Source of the DNA: Shewanella xiamenensis
GTDB lineage: Bacteria; Pseudomonadota; Gammaproteobacteria; Enterobacterales; Shewanellaceae
Reading direction: 5' to 3'
Assembly (NCBI RefSeq): GCF_014647135.1
Contig: NZ_BMOP01000013.1
Span: forward strand, 1 to 64,000
Length of the DNA: 64,000 bases
The notes below the pieces were generated by a model. The model was not told the origin of the DNA, did not search any database, and saw only the letters and a list, made by a program, of their open reading frames with translations. The position numbers and the translations under genes were made by a program. Positions 46,176 to 55,590 of the stretch are shown here, piece after piece; the first letter of the stretch is position 1, and each line of letters starts with the position of its first letter.

Positions 46176-46194
46176 AATGCAAACAATTCGCATT
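46176..46194. promoter_or_regulatory. Fur-like box
   Basis: AATGCAAACAATTCGCATT is a 19-bp imperfect 9-1-9 inverted repeat (seven of nine pairs) resembling the Gammaproteobacterial Fur consensus AATGATAATNATTATCATT. It lies upstream of the porin start. The remainder of the gap 46107-46591 is AT-rich and holds no gene. Confidence 0.5.
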
Positions 46195-46591
46195 TGGATT
46201 TATGATCAAAATCAATTTTTATTTACATAAAAATTACACCTGTAACACCCGCTGATTACTAAATCTTTTTTACTATTCTGATAACGTGCTCAGCCAAAAT
46301 CACAATTCATCAATTCGATGGGTAAAACCCAAGCCTAAACTAAACAAACTCCATTTTAACGCACACATTTTTAAACATTAATCATTTATAGGTTGTGTTA
46401 TTTAGGTTTTGGTTATTTTCAAACCAAGATTGATGATGTTTCACAAAACCCGTTACAGCAACTGTGATACCTTAGGCGCCCAAAAAACCTGTCGGGGCTG
46501 AGCTTTTTACGCTAAAAGCAAAGGCTGACCTGTAAATAGATAACGAGTCTTAAGACACAAAATGCTGCGGCAACCGGGGAGTTTCGCAAGA

Positions 46592-47830
46592 ATGAAGAGC
46601 AAGAGTTTATTAGGCAACATTGGTGTACAAGTGGTTATCGCCATGATTATTGGCGCACTGGTGGGTTTTATGATGGGTGAAAGTGCGAGTATCTTCGCAC
46701 CGCTTGGTACCATTTTTATCCATTTAATCAAAATGCTAGTGATCCCATTGGTACTGGTGTCAATCATAAGTGGCGCCGCCAGCTTAGGTGATAGCCCCTC
46801 GGCGGGTAAGATTGGCGTAGGCACTTTTGGCTTCTTTATTGTCACCTCAGGGCTTGCTGTCGCTTTGGCATTAGTGATGGGTAAGGTGTTTACACCCGGC
46901 GCCGGTGTTGACTTTACCGCCCACAGTGGCAGTGGCTTGATGGAAGTGACCGCCGAACATGGCGCACTCCCCGGAGTGATCGACACCTTTATCGGCATGA
47001 TCCCAACCAATGTGTTCGAATCACTAAATGGCGGAAATATCCTGCAAATACTGGTATTTAGTATTTTCTTTGGTATCGCACTGACGAAGGTCAAAGGCGA
47101 TGGAGCTAAGCCCATCATGGCGGCGTTAAATACCGTCGTTGACGCCTTTGTGTGGATGATCAACTGCGTGATGGTGATTGCCCCTATCGGTGTGTTTGGT
47201 TTGATGGCCGATTCCGTCGGCACTTTTGGTTTTGATGCCTTAGAAGTCGTGTTTAAGCTGTTTGCCGTGTTTGTGGCCGCGATTCTGCTCTATGGTTTTG
47301 TGTTCTTCCCCATAGTGGTGCAGCTGTTTTCTAAGGTCTCGGCACGCCAGTTTATTTCGGCGATGAAAAAGCCGCAGGTGATGGCACTGTCTACCGCGTC
47401 ATCAATGGCCACGCTGCCAGTGAACATGGAAACCTGCGAAGAAGATCTTAAGGTCTCTAAGGCCACCACCGCTTTTGTGCTGCCCTTAGGTGCCACCATC
47501 AATATGAGCGGCAATGCGATTTATTATGGTCTGGTCGCGATGTTTTTCGCGCAAATGTACAACATTGACCTCTCAATGACCGCCTATGCCGCGATTATCT
47601 TTACCTCCACCTTAGGCGCCATTGGCCAAGCGGGTGTGCCAGGTCCATCATTTTTAGTGGTCGCAGTGCTATTGGCTGCGGGTATTCCCATTGATGGTTT
47701 ACCGCTGTTATTCGCCCTCGACCGAGTGTTTGACATGATCCGCACCGCGCTAAACATCACAGGTGACGCCGCCTGTGCCGTGATTATGGATAAGTACACT
47801 GCGGAGCAACCGACTCAAGAACCGAGTTAA
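46592..47830 (+). CDS. Dicarboxylate/amino acid:cation symporter (DAACS family)
   Basis: The product is about 412 residues from the ATG at 46592 (GGGGAG upstream). Around eight membrane helices and two hairpins are expected. The family signatures are present: a serine-rich hairpin STASSMATLPVNME (about 266-279), the cation site region GATINMSGNAIYYG (about 302-315) and the second hairpin GQAGVPGPSFLVVA (about 346-359). It imports dicarboxylates or acidic amino acids with Na+ or H+; which one cannot be told. A monocistronic unit with its own terminator. Confidence 0.93.
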   Translation: MKSKSLLGNIGVQVVIAMIIGALVGFMMGESASIFAPLGTIFIHLIKMLVIPLVLVSIISGAASLGDSPSAGKIGVGTFGFFIVTSGLAVALALVMGKVFTPGAGVDFTAHSGSGLMEVTAEHGALPGVIDTFIGMIPTNVFESLNGGNILQILVFSIFFGIALTKVKGDGAKPIMAALNTVVDAFVWMINCVMVIAPIGVFGLMADSVGTFGFDALEVVFKLFAVFVAAILLYGFVFFPIVVQLFSKVSARQFISAMKKPQVMALSTASSMATLPVNMETCEEDLKVSKATTAFVLPLGATINMSGNAIYYGLVAMFFAQMYNIDLSMTAYAAIIFTSTLGAIGQAGVPGPSFLVVAVLLAAGIPIDGLPLLFALDRVFDMIRTALNITGDAACAVIMDKYTAEQPTQEPS

Positions 47831-47846
47831 CACGCACGCGCATCCT

Positions 47847-47882
47847 AAGGCTTGAATAGGCTTGCTTATTCAAGCCTTTTTT
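47847..47882 (+). terminator. Terminator after the symporter gene
   Basis: An 11-bp stem AGGCTTGAATA ... TATTCAAGCCT followed by TTTTT. The remaining gap up to 48086 shows nothing else identifiable. Confidence 0.9.
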
Positions 47883-48086
47883 ATGACTGAGCCTTGTACA
47901 GACCGCATGCTATCTTACTGATTTAATATCAATTACCTAGCTTTAATGTGATCTTGGCGGTGCCTTGGACTAAGCTCAAACAGCGCCGCCTCGCAATTTG
48001 CATTTCTTTATCTGCCAAGCCACACGGGCGAAGTGCGTTTCTGCGATAATGGCTTGGCTACCATCAGTCCAAAGGAGTGTTGCATT

Positions 48087-49205
48087 ATGTCCGTCTTTGC
48101 CCCTGCAAGCCCTTTTGCCGACTTTATCTATCGCCATTTCCGCGCCATTCACGCCCTCAAACTCGGCCTCGCCCTGCTGATTGCCGTCACCATTAATGCC
48201 ATTTGGTCACCGCCGCATTTTATTTGGAGCATGGTGACGATTGTGATCATTATGATGAGTCTGCCACAGGTGGGTGGTGCGATTGAAAAGTCTCTGCAAC
48301 GGGCGGTAGGCACTTGTTTAGGCTCGGCTTATGGCGTGATGTTAGTGGCCACACTCGACAGTTATTGGCTGATTATGGGGCTGTTAATTTTAGGGGTGAC
48401 GCTGATTTGTTTTATCTCAGCGGGACGCTACAGTTATGCCTATCTGGTGGCAGGATTCACCATTATTATCGTGGTGGGCGATGCTAATCATGATACCTCT
48501 GAGGCGCTATGGCGCACGGCCAATATTCTGCTGGGTTGTGTTATCGCGATTCTGGTGTCGCTGTTTATCTTCCCGATTAAGGCCAAGCAGGACTGGCGCA
48601 GCCAGCTCGCCAATGCCATAGATAATATGGCCAAGGTGCTGACCCAACATTTACAGGCCCCCGCCAACCATGATTTAGATTTTCGCGCCGAACTCGAGGC
48701 GGCAATGAAGGCGGTATTAACCCAGAAGAAACTGTTTTTCTCCCTCGAGTGGGAAAGCCAAACCCTGAAAAAACATAAAGTGCTGCTGGCGGAATTAGTT
48801 AATAAACAGGTGCGGCTGATCACCCTACTCGAGCTATTACCTTTGAGTCGCTGGCAGGAGGCCGACAAAGAGGCTTACCACCAAATCAACAAAGTCGCCG
48901 CCGAGCTTACGGCTTATCTGCAACGCCTTGGCGAATTTGTTGCGGGTAAAACCGCGGCTTTACCGACGCTGCCCACCGCCCTAGAGCAAGAGTTGCAACA
49001 CAGATTACAACTTAGCTTGGCCGCTCAGACACCAAATTCGCCCCCTTTGGCGAATGAAGTCGCACAGGGATTTGCCCTCACGGGATACGGCTGGCTTATC
49101 TATCAACTCGCCATTGCCGTCGAAGCTCTCTACGCCGATATCGAGATTATCGAAGTCGCCTATCGCGGACAAACCGTGTTACATAAAACTACCAAGCGCG
49201 CATAG
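48087..49205 (+). CDS. FUSC-family inner-membrane protein
   Basis: The product is about 372 residues from the ATG at 48087 (AAAGGAG upstream). About six membrane helices in the first 165 residues include the FUSC pattern (LKLGLALLIAVTINAIWSPPHFIWSM in two parts, and QRAVGTCLGSAYGV), then a soluble helical domain. Members include AaeB and YccS-type proteins, some of which export aromatic acids. No membrane-fusion partner gene is adjacent, so substrate and direction of transport are open. Confidence 0.85.
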   Translation: MSVFAPASPFADFIYRHFRAIHALKLGLALLIAVTINAIWSPPHFIWSMVTIVIIMMSLPQVGGAIEKSLQRAVGTCLGSAYGVMLVATLDSYWLIMGLLILGVTLICFISAGRYSYAYLVAGFTIIIVVGDANHDTSEALWRTANILLGCVIAILVSLFIFPIKAKQDWRSQLANAIDNMAKVLTQHLQAPANHDLDFRAELEAAMKAVLTQKKLFFSLEWESQTLKKHKVLLAELVNKQVRLITLLELLPLSRWQEADKEAYHQINKVAAELTAYLQRLGEFVAGKTAALPTLPTALEQELQHRLQLSLAAQTPNSPPLANEVAQGFALTGYGWLIYQLAIAVEALYADIEIIEVAYRGQTVLHKTTKRA

Positions 49206-49336
49206 GCCGTCACCACGGGAATAGCAGCGAAAAATCACTCCCTCAGACCAAGATAAACCCTTGGCAGCCCTTGCACTTGCAGGGGCTTAATGAAAAGATA
49301 CCGCCCTAATAAAAATTCGATGTGTGGACTGTTTTC

Positions 49337-51328
49337 ATGCGCTTGTTTTCCCCTTCCGTTATCGCCATTGCCTGCTTATCGGCGGGCTCATTATTCACAG
49401 CCCAATTAGCCGTTGCCGCGAATACCGAAGTCGCACAACCCGAAGTGACTAATTCTGGAGCTGCCAACGCTGAAGTTGCCAGCACTGAGGCCGCTAAAAC
49501 CGACGCGGTTGAAACAAATGCCAGCAGTAGCGCTTTGAGCGCGACAGAAACCGCTCCCGAAGTCGCAGCGACACCGACTCGCGCTAATACCTTTGTCAAT
49601 GATGCCATTCTCCCGCCGAGCATCACGTGGCATGGTGGCAGCGAAGCTCTGTTACTCAGCGCCGATAACGAATGGGCGACGCCCTTCGAGCAAAGCAACG
49701 GCACCGAAAGCCCAAGCTATGACGATACCATCGCATGGCTCGACCGATTGGCGGCCGAAACCACCAAATTGCAAAAAGTCAGCCTAGGTCAGAGCCCTCA
49801 AGGCCGCGATATTTGGATGTATGTCGCCAGCAGTGAAGGCATTAACGAATCGGCACGGCTAAAGCAAAACACTAAGCCGACGATTCTGGTGCAAGCCGGT
49901 ATCCATGCCGGTGAAATCGACGGTAAAGATGCAGGCATGATGCTACTGCGGGATATAGTCAAAGGTGACAAAAGCGAGCTACTCGAAAAAGCCAACCTGC
50001 TGTTTGTGCCTATGTTTAGCGTTGATGCCCATGAGCGCAGCGGCGAATTTAATCGCGTTAACCAACGTGGCCCGGTGAATATGGGCTGGCGCACCAATGC
50101 CAATAATCTCAACCTGAACCGTGACTATGCCAAGGCCGACACCTTAGAAATGCAGAATATGCTGCGGGCCATCAATGTGTGGCAACCGGATCTGTATATC
50201 GATGTGCATGTCACCGACGGCATCGACTACCAGTACGACATCACCTTCGGCTACAACCTCGCCCAAGGCTTGAGTCCCGCGAGCTTTCGCTGGCTCGAAA
50301 ATAGCTACCGCCCAGCGGTCGAAGCCGCGCTAAGTGCCCAAGGTCATATTCCTGGCCCGCTGATTTTTGCCGTCGACAATGCCGATATCACTAAAGGCAT
50401 GTCACTGTGGAACCCAAGCCCACGCTTCTCCAATGGTTATGGTGATGCCCGCCATCTACCCACCATTTTGATTGAGAACCACAGCTTAAAACCCTTTAAG
50501 CAGCGCGTACTTGGCACCTATGTAATACTTGAGCAAACCCTTAAAACCGTGGGCAACCAAGCGACCAAGTTAAAGAGTGCGATTCAAGAGGATAAATACC
50601 GCGCCTCGCCACTGATCACATTAACGTGGAAATCAGCGCCACTGGCTAAAGGCTGGGATTTTAAAGGCATCGACTACACTCTTGAGCAGAGCCCGATTAG
50701 CGGCACCGAGGTAGTGCGTTGGACAGGCGAGCCTAAACTGTACCCGAATTTACCAGTGATGGCCGAAACCGTGCCGGATATCAAAGTCACTCGCCCGAGT
50801 GCTTACTATATTCCCGCCCAGTGGACACAAGTGATCGACCGCTTGAATCTACACGGCATTAGGATGACACGTTTAAGCAAACCGACTGAGCTTAAATTGC
50901 AGCAATATAGCCTGAGCAATCCGGTGTTTAATACCAAGGCGTTCGAGGGGCGACTCACAGTGAAGGCCGACTCGACACTGGCGAAACTGACCACCACCTT
51001 GCCCGCAGGCACAGTGAAAATCAGTACAGATCAACCCTTAGGCGATCTGGCGATTTTACTGCTTGAGCCACAATCACCGGACTCATTACTGCAATGGGGC
51101 TTCTTCAACCCTATCTTTACCCGTACCGAATACATTGAGGACTACGCCGTAGAGCCGCTGGCCGCCAAGATGCTTAAGGAAGATCCCAAGCTACAGGCGG
51201 AATTTAACAAAGCGCTTGAAAACCCAGCGTTTGCCGCCGATCCCGAGGCACGCCTACGCTGGTTCTATGAGCGCAGTCCTTACTACGATAATCAATATCT
51301 TAAGTATCCAGTCTACCGTAGCCGTTAA
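49337..51328 (+). CDS. M14-family zinc carboxypeptidase (periplasmic or secreted)
   Basis: The product is about 663 residues from the ATG at 49337. It has a signal peptide (MRLFSPSVIAIACLSAG, cleavage near AVAA), an Ala/Glu/Thr-rich low-complexity linker (about 30-80) and a metallocarboxypeptidase domain with zinc ligands His190 and Glu193 (IHAGEIDGKD) and His291 (DVHVTDG). The ILIENHSLKP stretch carries a probable catalytic glutamate. A C-terminal domain of about 250 residues follows. Substrate specificity is unclear; nutrient peptide trimming is likely. Confidence 0.88.
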   Translation: MRLFSPSVIAIACLSAGSLFTAQLAVAANTEVAQPEVTNSGAANAEVASTEAAKTDAVETNASSSALSATETAPEVAATPTRANTFVNDAILPPSITWHGGSEALLLSADNEWATPFEQSNGTESPSYDDTIAWLDRLAAETTKLQKVSLGQSPQGRDIWMYVASSEGINESARLKQNTKPTILVQAGIHAGEIDGKDAGMMLLRDIVKGDKSELLEKANLLFVPMFSVDAHERSGEFNRVNQRGPVNMGWRTNANNLNLNRDYAKADTLEMQNMLRAINVWQPDLYIDVHVTDGIDYQYDITFGYNLAQGLSPASFRWLENSYRPAVEAALSAQGHIPGPLIFAVDNADITKGMSLWNPSPRFSNGYGDARHLPTILIENHSLKPFKQRVLGTYVILEQTLKTVGNQATKLKSAIQEDKYRASPLITLTWKSAPLAKGWDFKGIDYTLEQSPISGTEVVRWTGEPKLYPNLPVMAETVPDIKVTRPSAYYIPAQWTQVIDRLNLHGIRMTRLSKPTELKLQQYSLSNPVFNTKAFEGRLTVKADSTLAKLTTTLPAGTVKISTDQPLGDLAILLLEPQSPDSLLQWGFFNPIFTRTEYIEDYAVEPLAAKMLKEDPKLQAEFNKALENPAFAADPEARLRWFYERSPYYDNQYLKYPVYRSR

Positions 51329-51352
51329 TCCCGCAGTTAAAAACGGCAAGGA

Positions 51353-52120
51353 TTAAGCAGGCTTACGCGCGCTAATGCTATACACCAAGGGCACCTGTTG
51401 CCCTTGGTGTTTTAGTACATAACGACCATCGGCTTGCGCCTCTAGCCCTGCAAAACAGTTATAGGGGCTAAACGCAAACTCGTGGAAGAACTCCAACACT
51501 AAGCCCGCCTGCAATAAAGCATTGATCACCTCAGACAAGCTATGCGACCAGCACATTAAGGTTTGCTGCTCATCACCGGCATTCTCGGTATAGGTTCCTT
51601 CCTGCTCAATATCTGGCTCTCCGCGATTAAAATAGCTATAGCCATCGAATAGCTGCTGCGCCGGATGAAACTCGGCCATATAAAACTGTCCGCCGGGCTT
51701 TAAACACGCCGCAATGGTCTGCGCCCAGAGTGTTAAGTCCGGCAACCAAACAATCGCGCCATAGGAGGTAAAAACAATATCTTGCGGCTCAACCTTGCCT
51801 ACAACGCTGTAGACATCGCTACAAATAAACTCGGCAGACAACTGCGTCTGCTGCGCCAGCTTGCGCGCCTCAGCAACCGCCACCTCGGATAAATCAACCC
51901 CAATCACTTTTGCGCCCATTCGCGCCCACGACAGGGTATCTAAACCAAAATGACATTGCAGATGCAGTAGGCTTTTGCCCGTCACCGCAAGCTCGTTTAG
52001 CTCGATTTCCGTTAAGGATGTTTTGCCACTCAAAAAGCCTTCAACATCATAGAAATCAGAAGTTAAGTGCACTCGAGTGCGGGCATCCCAGGCGGTTTTA
52101 TTGGTCGTTAAGTAATCCAT
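51353..52120 (-). CDS. Class I SAM-dependent methyltransferase
   Basis: The 255-residue cytoplasmic product has SAM motif I LLHLQCHFGLDTLSWARMGAK in a modified form (LQCHFGLD rather than the usual GxGxG, about 54-61), motif II VIGVDLSE and motif IV VFTSYGAIVWLPD. The HFGLDTLS variant is shared by a sub-family of small-molecule methyltransferases. Substrate unknown. AAGGA precedes the ATG. It is convergent with the M14 peptidase gene. Confidence 0.88.
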   Translation of the reverse strand: MDYLTTNKTAWDARTRVHLTSDFYDVEGFLSGKTSLTEIELNELAVTGKSLLHLQCHFGLDTLSWARMGAKVIGVDLSEVAVAEARKLAQQTQLSAEFICSDVYSVVGKVEPQDIVFTSYGAIVWLPDLTLWAQTIAACLKPGGQFYMAEFHPAQQLFDGYSYFNRGEPDIEQEGTYTENAGDEQQTLMCWSHSLSEVINALLQAGLVLEFFHEFAFSPYNCFAGLEAQADGRYVLKHQGQQVPLVYSISARKPA

Positions 52121-52224
52121 GTGAATCCTTTCTAGTTGCGCTTTAAATCAAGCAGGAATGTTGGACACACGCTAACTGAATAAGTGAGTAATTTCACCAC
52201 TCTTTGGGAAAAATCACTTATTCA

Positions 52225-52255
52225 GCGGACATGTCCGCCTACGGTCAAGCGGACA
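52225..52255. promoter_or_regulatory. Three-half-site operator-like element upstream of the DUF4097 gene
   Basis: GCGGACATGTCCGC (52225-52238) is a perfect 14-bp palindrome and a third half-site GCGGACA follows at 52249-52255. It lies about 135 bases upstream of the DUF4097 lipoprotein start, and on the other side upstream of the methyltransferase. A dedicated regulator is likely; I cannot name it. Confidence 0.5.
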
Positions 52256-52390
52256 CATTTAACTTATCCGCATGATTATTAATACATTTTAAAATTGGCA
52301 TAGGATGTGCAATCTCGACTGATATCAAGCTTATCGCTAATAGCTCAGCACTCAGTCGGTCGTCGAGTGTCGATAACAAGGAAGAAGAAA

Positions 52391-53167
52391 ATGTCACTAC
52401 GCCCTTTTATATTCACCCTCGGGTTTATCGCCGTCTTTACGGTTGGCGTGTCACTCACTGGCTGCATTATCAATGTGAACGCCGCTGGCATGCCGGATTT
52501 AGACCACCAGCAACGTGAACTCAGCCTCGATGCTCAAGACTTACAGGAGCTCGTTGCAGAAACAGGCGCGGGCAGCCTTGAAATCATCGGTGTCGAAGGC
52601 CTGACCCAAATTAAGTTAGTCGCTGATATCTATAGCAATGACGATAGCAAAGTGATTCTCACCCTTGAGAAAAAGGCCAACAAAGCCAAGCTTAAGGCCG
52701 ACTTTGAATCCCATAGCAGCTTTAACAATTACTCACCCTATATCGATTTAAAACTACAAGTGCCAGCAGGATTAGCGCTAGATATCGACGATGGCTCAGG
52801 TGCTATGTTTATCAACAAGATGACTGCGGATATTAAGGTGAAGGATGGCTCAGGCGAACTGGTTATCCATGGCGGCAATAATGTCAGTATCGACGATGGT
52901 TCTGGCGCGATTGAAGTCAGCCAAGTCAACGGCAACCTTGCCATTGTCGACGGCTCTGGTGGTATCCAAGTTAATGATATTAAAGGCAGCATCACCATTG
53001 ATGACAGCTCTGGCGAAATTGAAGTCGCTAATGTGCAAAGCACAGTCACCATTAACGATGGCTCAGGCGATATCAATGTGGTGAACACTAAGGGCTTAAC
53101 CATTCTCTCAGCAGGTTCAGGGGATGTGAGCTTCGATAAAATCGATGGCCCAGTAAGCAAACTCTAA
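52391..53167 (+). CDS. DUF4097-type beta-helix lipoprotein
   Basis: The product is about 258 residues from the ATG at 52391 (AAGGAAGAAG upstream). It has a lipoprotein-like signal (VGVSLTGC, lipobox LTGC), an acidic linker and then at least seven imperfect 19- to 20-residue repeats centred on DDGSG, KDGSG, VDGSG or DDSSG. These predict a right-handed beta-solenoid of the adhesin-like DUF4097/DUF2807 group. Function is unknown; envelope-stress or adhesive roles are reported for relatives. The 3' end (last three codons onward) is the start of a 180-bp sequence repeated 2.1 kb downstream. Confidence 0.82.
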   Translation: MSLRPFIFTLGFIAVFTVGVSLTGCIINVNAAGMPDLDHQQRELSLDAQDLQELVAETGAGSLEIIGVEGLTQIKLVADIYSNDDSKVILTLEKKANKAKLKADFESHSSFNNYSPYIDLKLQVPAGLALDIDDGSGAMFINKMTADIKVKDGSGELVIHGGNNVSIDDGSGAIEVSQVNGNLAIVDGSGGIQVNDIKGSITIDDSSGEIEVANVQSTVTINDGSGDINVVNTKGLTILSAGSGDVSFDKIDGPVSKL

Positions 53168-53338
53168 ACCCGTTAAACCAACAGCGTTACCGCTCAACCA
53201 ACTTCCCGGCGTAGAGACTGATGTTGTAACGGTTCCCAACCAAAATGTCAGTCTTCTACCCACCCTTTTTAGTGTTACCGTTCCATGGACAATCTTATGC
53301 ACTTTATGCCACTAACCCCTTGTAGTGGCATCTTTTTT
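53159..53338. repeat. 180-bp direct repeat, copy A
   Basis: This segment is identical to 55289-55468 except for one base (T at 53273, C in the other copy). It begins at the last codons of the DUF4097 gene and ends in the T-run of its terminator. With copy B it brackets the chemoreceptor gene. Confidence 0.97.
53306..53338 (+). terminator. Terminator at the end of repeat copy A
   Basis: A 9-bp stem ATGCCACTA ... TAGTGGCAT with an 8-base loop and six T; 139 bases after the DUF4097 stop. The same hairpin is present in copy B at 55436-55468. Confidence 0.75.
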
Positions 53339-53421
53339 CCGCCTGAGACTTTCCGGGATTGGGTGCTACCATTGATAACCGAGTAATGCCTGTCCTGACT
53401 TTTTAGTGTCGACTTATTCAC

Positions 53422-55053
53422 TCAATATCGACGTTTTGTTTTGAAAAAGGCAAGTAGTTGCTTTTGTTTACCAGCTTCAGCCAACACATCGTGGCAGGCC
53501 TTGCTGGCACTGCCAACACCCATTACGTTTTGGTCGACTATTTCAACTGTAGAGGAAATATTTTGGGAGATATCTTCAGTCACACTTGATTGTTCACTAG
53601 AAGCCGTTGCAACAACAGTATTGACATTAGAAATTGTATTAACCGACGTGGAAATACCATGAAAAGCGTTACGTACCTTTTCCGAAACCATTTGAGATTC
53701 ATCTAACAAACTTGCATTTGCTTTCATGTAATGATCAGCTTTTTCTGCTTGAGACTGTAGCTTGGAAATGATCCCTTGAATATCAATAGTCGATTGTTGT
53801 GTTTTAGCGGCAAGTGAGCGTACTTCATCTGCCACGACAGCAAAACCGCGTCCAGCTTCTCCGGCCCGTGCCGCTTCAATTGCAGCATTTAATGCCAGTA
53901 AATTAGTTTGTTCGGAAATACTGGTAATAACGTCAATAACAGAGCCGATTTCTATCGAATAATCTTTTAGTTGATTCACTATGGCTCCTGAATCACGAAT
54001 GGCTGCACCGATTTTTTCAGAAATGACATCAGATTCACCGAGGGATTTATTACCCACTGTGACATTATCCATTGCCTCCCTTGCGCTGGTTTCAGCCTCA
54101 GTTGCATTTTTACTGACTTCTAGGGCTGTACTGGACATTTGATTGAGTGCGGTCGCGATTTGTTCTACCTGAACCAGCATTTGCTTAGAGTTATTTTCAA
54201 CCTGATTCATAGTGGAGGCCAATACTTCCGCAGAAGTCGCTGTATTATCGGCAACGTTAATCAACTGCTCGGTCATTTCAGAAATTTTATCAGCAGTATC
54301 ATTGCATCCCTTTGCCAATAGACCCAATTCGTTATTACCAATATCGTTAATTCGATCTGTAAGATCACCATTTGCTAATTTAGAAATAAAGGCCTGAACT
54401 GTCTTAATCGAAGTTACAATAAATCTTGATATGATAATCGATGTAGCTAATACCAATAGCGAAACAATGACTAAGATAAATAGCATTATTTTTATCGATT
54501 CATCGTAAATCTCATCACCATAACTGCTCGCAGCTTGTGCTCCTTTGCTATTTAAATCAGATAATTGGAGTAATAAATCCGAGTATTCGTTATAAGCATT
54601 GAGAGATTCGGTTAACAGCAGTTGTTTGGCGTCTTCATTCTTGTTTGCTCTTGAGAGAGTGAGAAGCTTCTGCTGAATTCCCAGGTACTCCTTATACAAG
54701 CGATTAAAATCATTGAATATGACTTTTTCTTCATTCTCGCTAATCAGTTGTTGATAGGTGCGTATAGATTCGTCAATTTTCTCTTTTATTTTATCCAATT
54801 CGCGTTCAGTATCTCGCATTTGAGCATCGTCCAACGAGAGAATATGACGGGATTCTAACACCCTAAGATCTGCCGTTTGGCCATTCAGTCGTTCTATAAC
54901 GCGCACGGATGGTAGCCAGTCGTTGGATATGACGGTGGATTGCTCATTAATGACTTGCATTTTACCTATCGCCAGCATGGCTAACCCAAGAATCGCAACC
55001 ATGGGAATTGCAAAAGCTCCAAGTAAAAGATGATTTATCTTTAGATTACGCAT
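53422..55053 (-). CDS. Methyl-accepting chemotaxis protein
   Basis: The product is about 543 residues from the ATG at 55053 (upstream GTG/ATG possible). It has a first membrane helix (about 8-30), a four-helix-bundle periplasmic sensor (about 31-185), a second helix (about 190-213), HAMP, and a cytoplasmic signalling domain. The hairpin tip [20 protein letters not shown] is complete, followed by [15 protein letters not shown]. It signals to CheA/CheW; the ligand is unknown. There is no C-terminal CheR/CheB docking pentapeptide. It is flanked by the two copies of a 180-bp repeat, so it was probably gained or moved as a unit. Confidence 0.95.
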   Translation of the reverse strand: MRNLKINHLLLGAFAIPMVAILGLAMLAIGKMQVINEQSTVISNDWLPSVRVIERLNGQTADLRVLESRHILSLDDAQMRDTERELDKIKEKIDESIRTYQQLISENEEKVIFNDFNRLYKEYLGIQQKLLTLSRANKNEDAKQLLLTESLNAYNEYSDLLLQLSDLNSKGAQAASSYGDEIYDESIKIMLFILVIVSLLVLATSIIISRFIVTSIKTVQAFISKLANGDLTDRINDIGNNELGLLAKGCNDTADKISEMTEQLINVADNTATSAEVLASTMNQVENNSKQMLVQVEQIATALNQMSSTALEVSKNATEAETSAREAMDNVTVGNKSLGESDVISEKIGAAIRDSGAIVNQLKDYSIEIGSVIDVITSISEQTNLLALNAAIEAARAGEAGRGFAVVADEVRSLAAKTQQSTIDIQGIISKLQSQAEKADHYMKANASLLDESQMVSEKVRNAFHGISTSVNTISNVNTVVATASSEQSSVTEDISQNISSTVEIVDQNVMGVGSASKACHDVLAEAGKQKQLLAFFKTKRRY

Positions 55054-55288
55054 GTAGACCCCGACAATAATGACTATGCTCAAATGTGTTTATACAACGC
55101 CTGATACAGGCTTATTCCCTCCATAAATATATAAGCCAGACATTCAACTTTCGCTATCCGAACGGATAATTAATCACTAAATTAATAGTAGTTATTTGCA
55201 GGTTTCTAAAAGGCATAACCTTAGCTAATACATGATTTAAAGTAACAGCGATAAATGTGGGGCAAAATTTAACAATGGGTGTCTCGAT

Positions 55289-55468
55289 AAACTCTAAACC
55301 CGTTAAACCAACAGCGTTACCGCTCAACCAACTTCCCGGCGTAGAGACTGATGTTGTAACGGTTCCCAACCAAAATGTCAGTCTTCTACCCACCCTTTTT
55401 AGCGTTACCGTTCCATGGACAATCTTATGCACTTTATGCCACTAACCCCTTGTAGTGGCATCTTTTTT
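55289..55468. repeat. 180-bp direct repeat, copy B
   Basis: 179 of 180 bases match copy A (53159-53338) in the same orientation, 2130 bases apart. It includes the stop-codon-proximal ACTCTAA and the terminator hairpin, here with no gene ahead of it. Both copies contain a minus-strand open frame beginning MHKIVHGTVTLKRVG, probably fortuitous. Confidence 0.97.
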
Positions 55469-55590
55469 TGTGTCTGAGACTTTCTCAGGCTCAATTCAGG
55501 TAAGCCTTTGGTAACGTTTTACCTAATTGTTTTCGGAGCAAAATTTGTTGGTATCTCAATAAACTATCGCTGGCTTTTGAAGTAAAGCGA

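Noticed and set aside
53159..55468. MHKIVHGTVTLKRVG... frame in both repeat copies
   Set aside because: It is conserved only because the DNA is duplicated. It has no ribosome-binding site, and the two copies diverge beyond the repeat edge.
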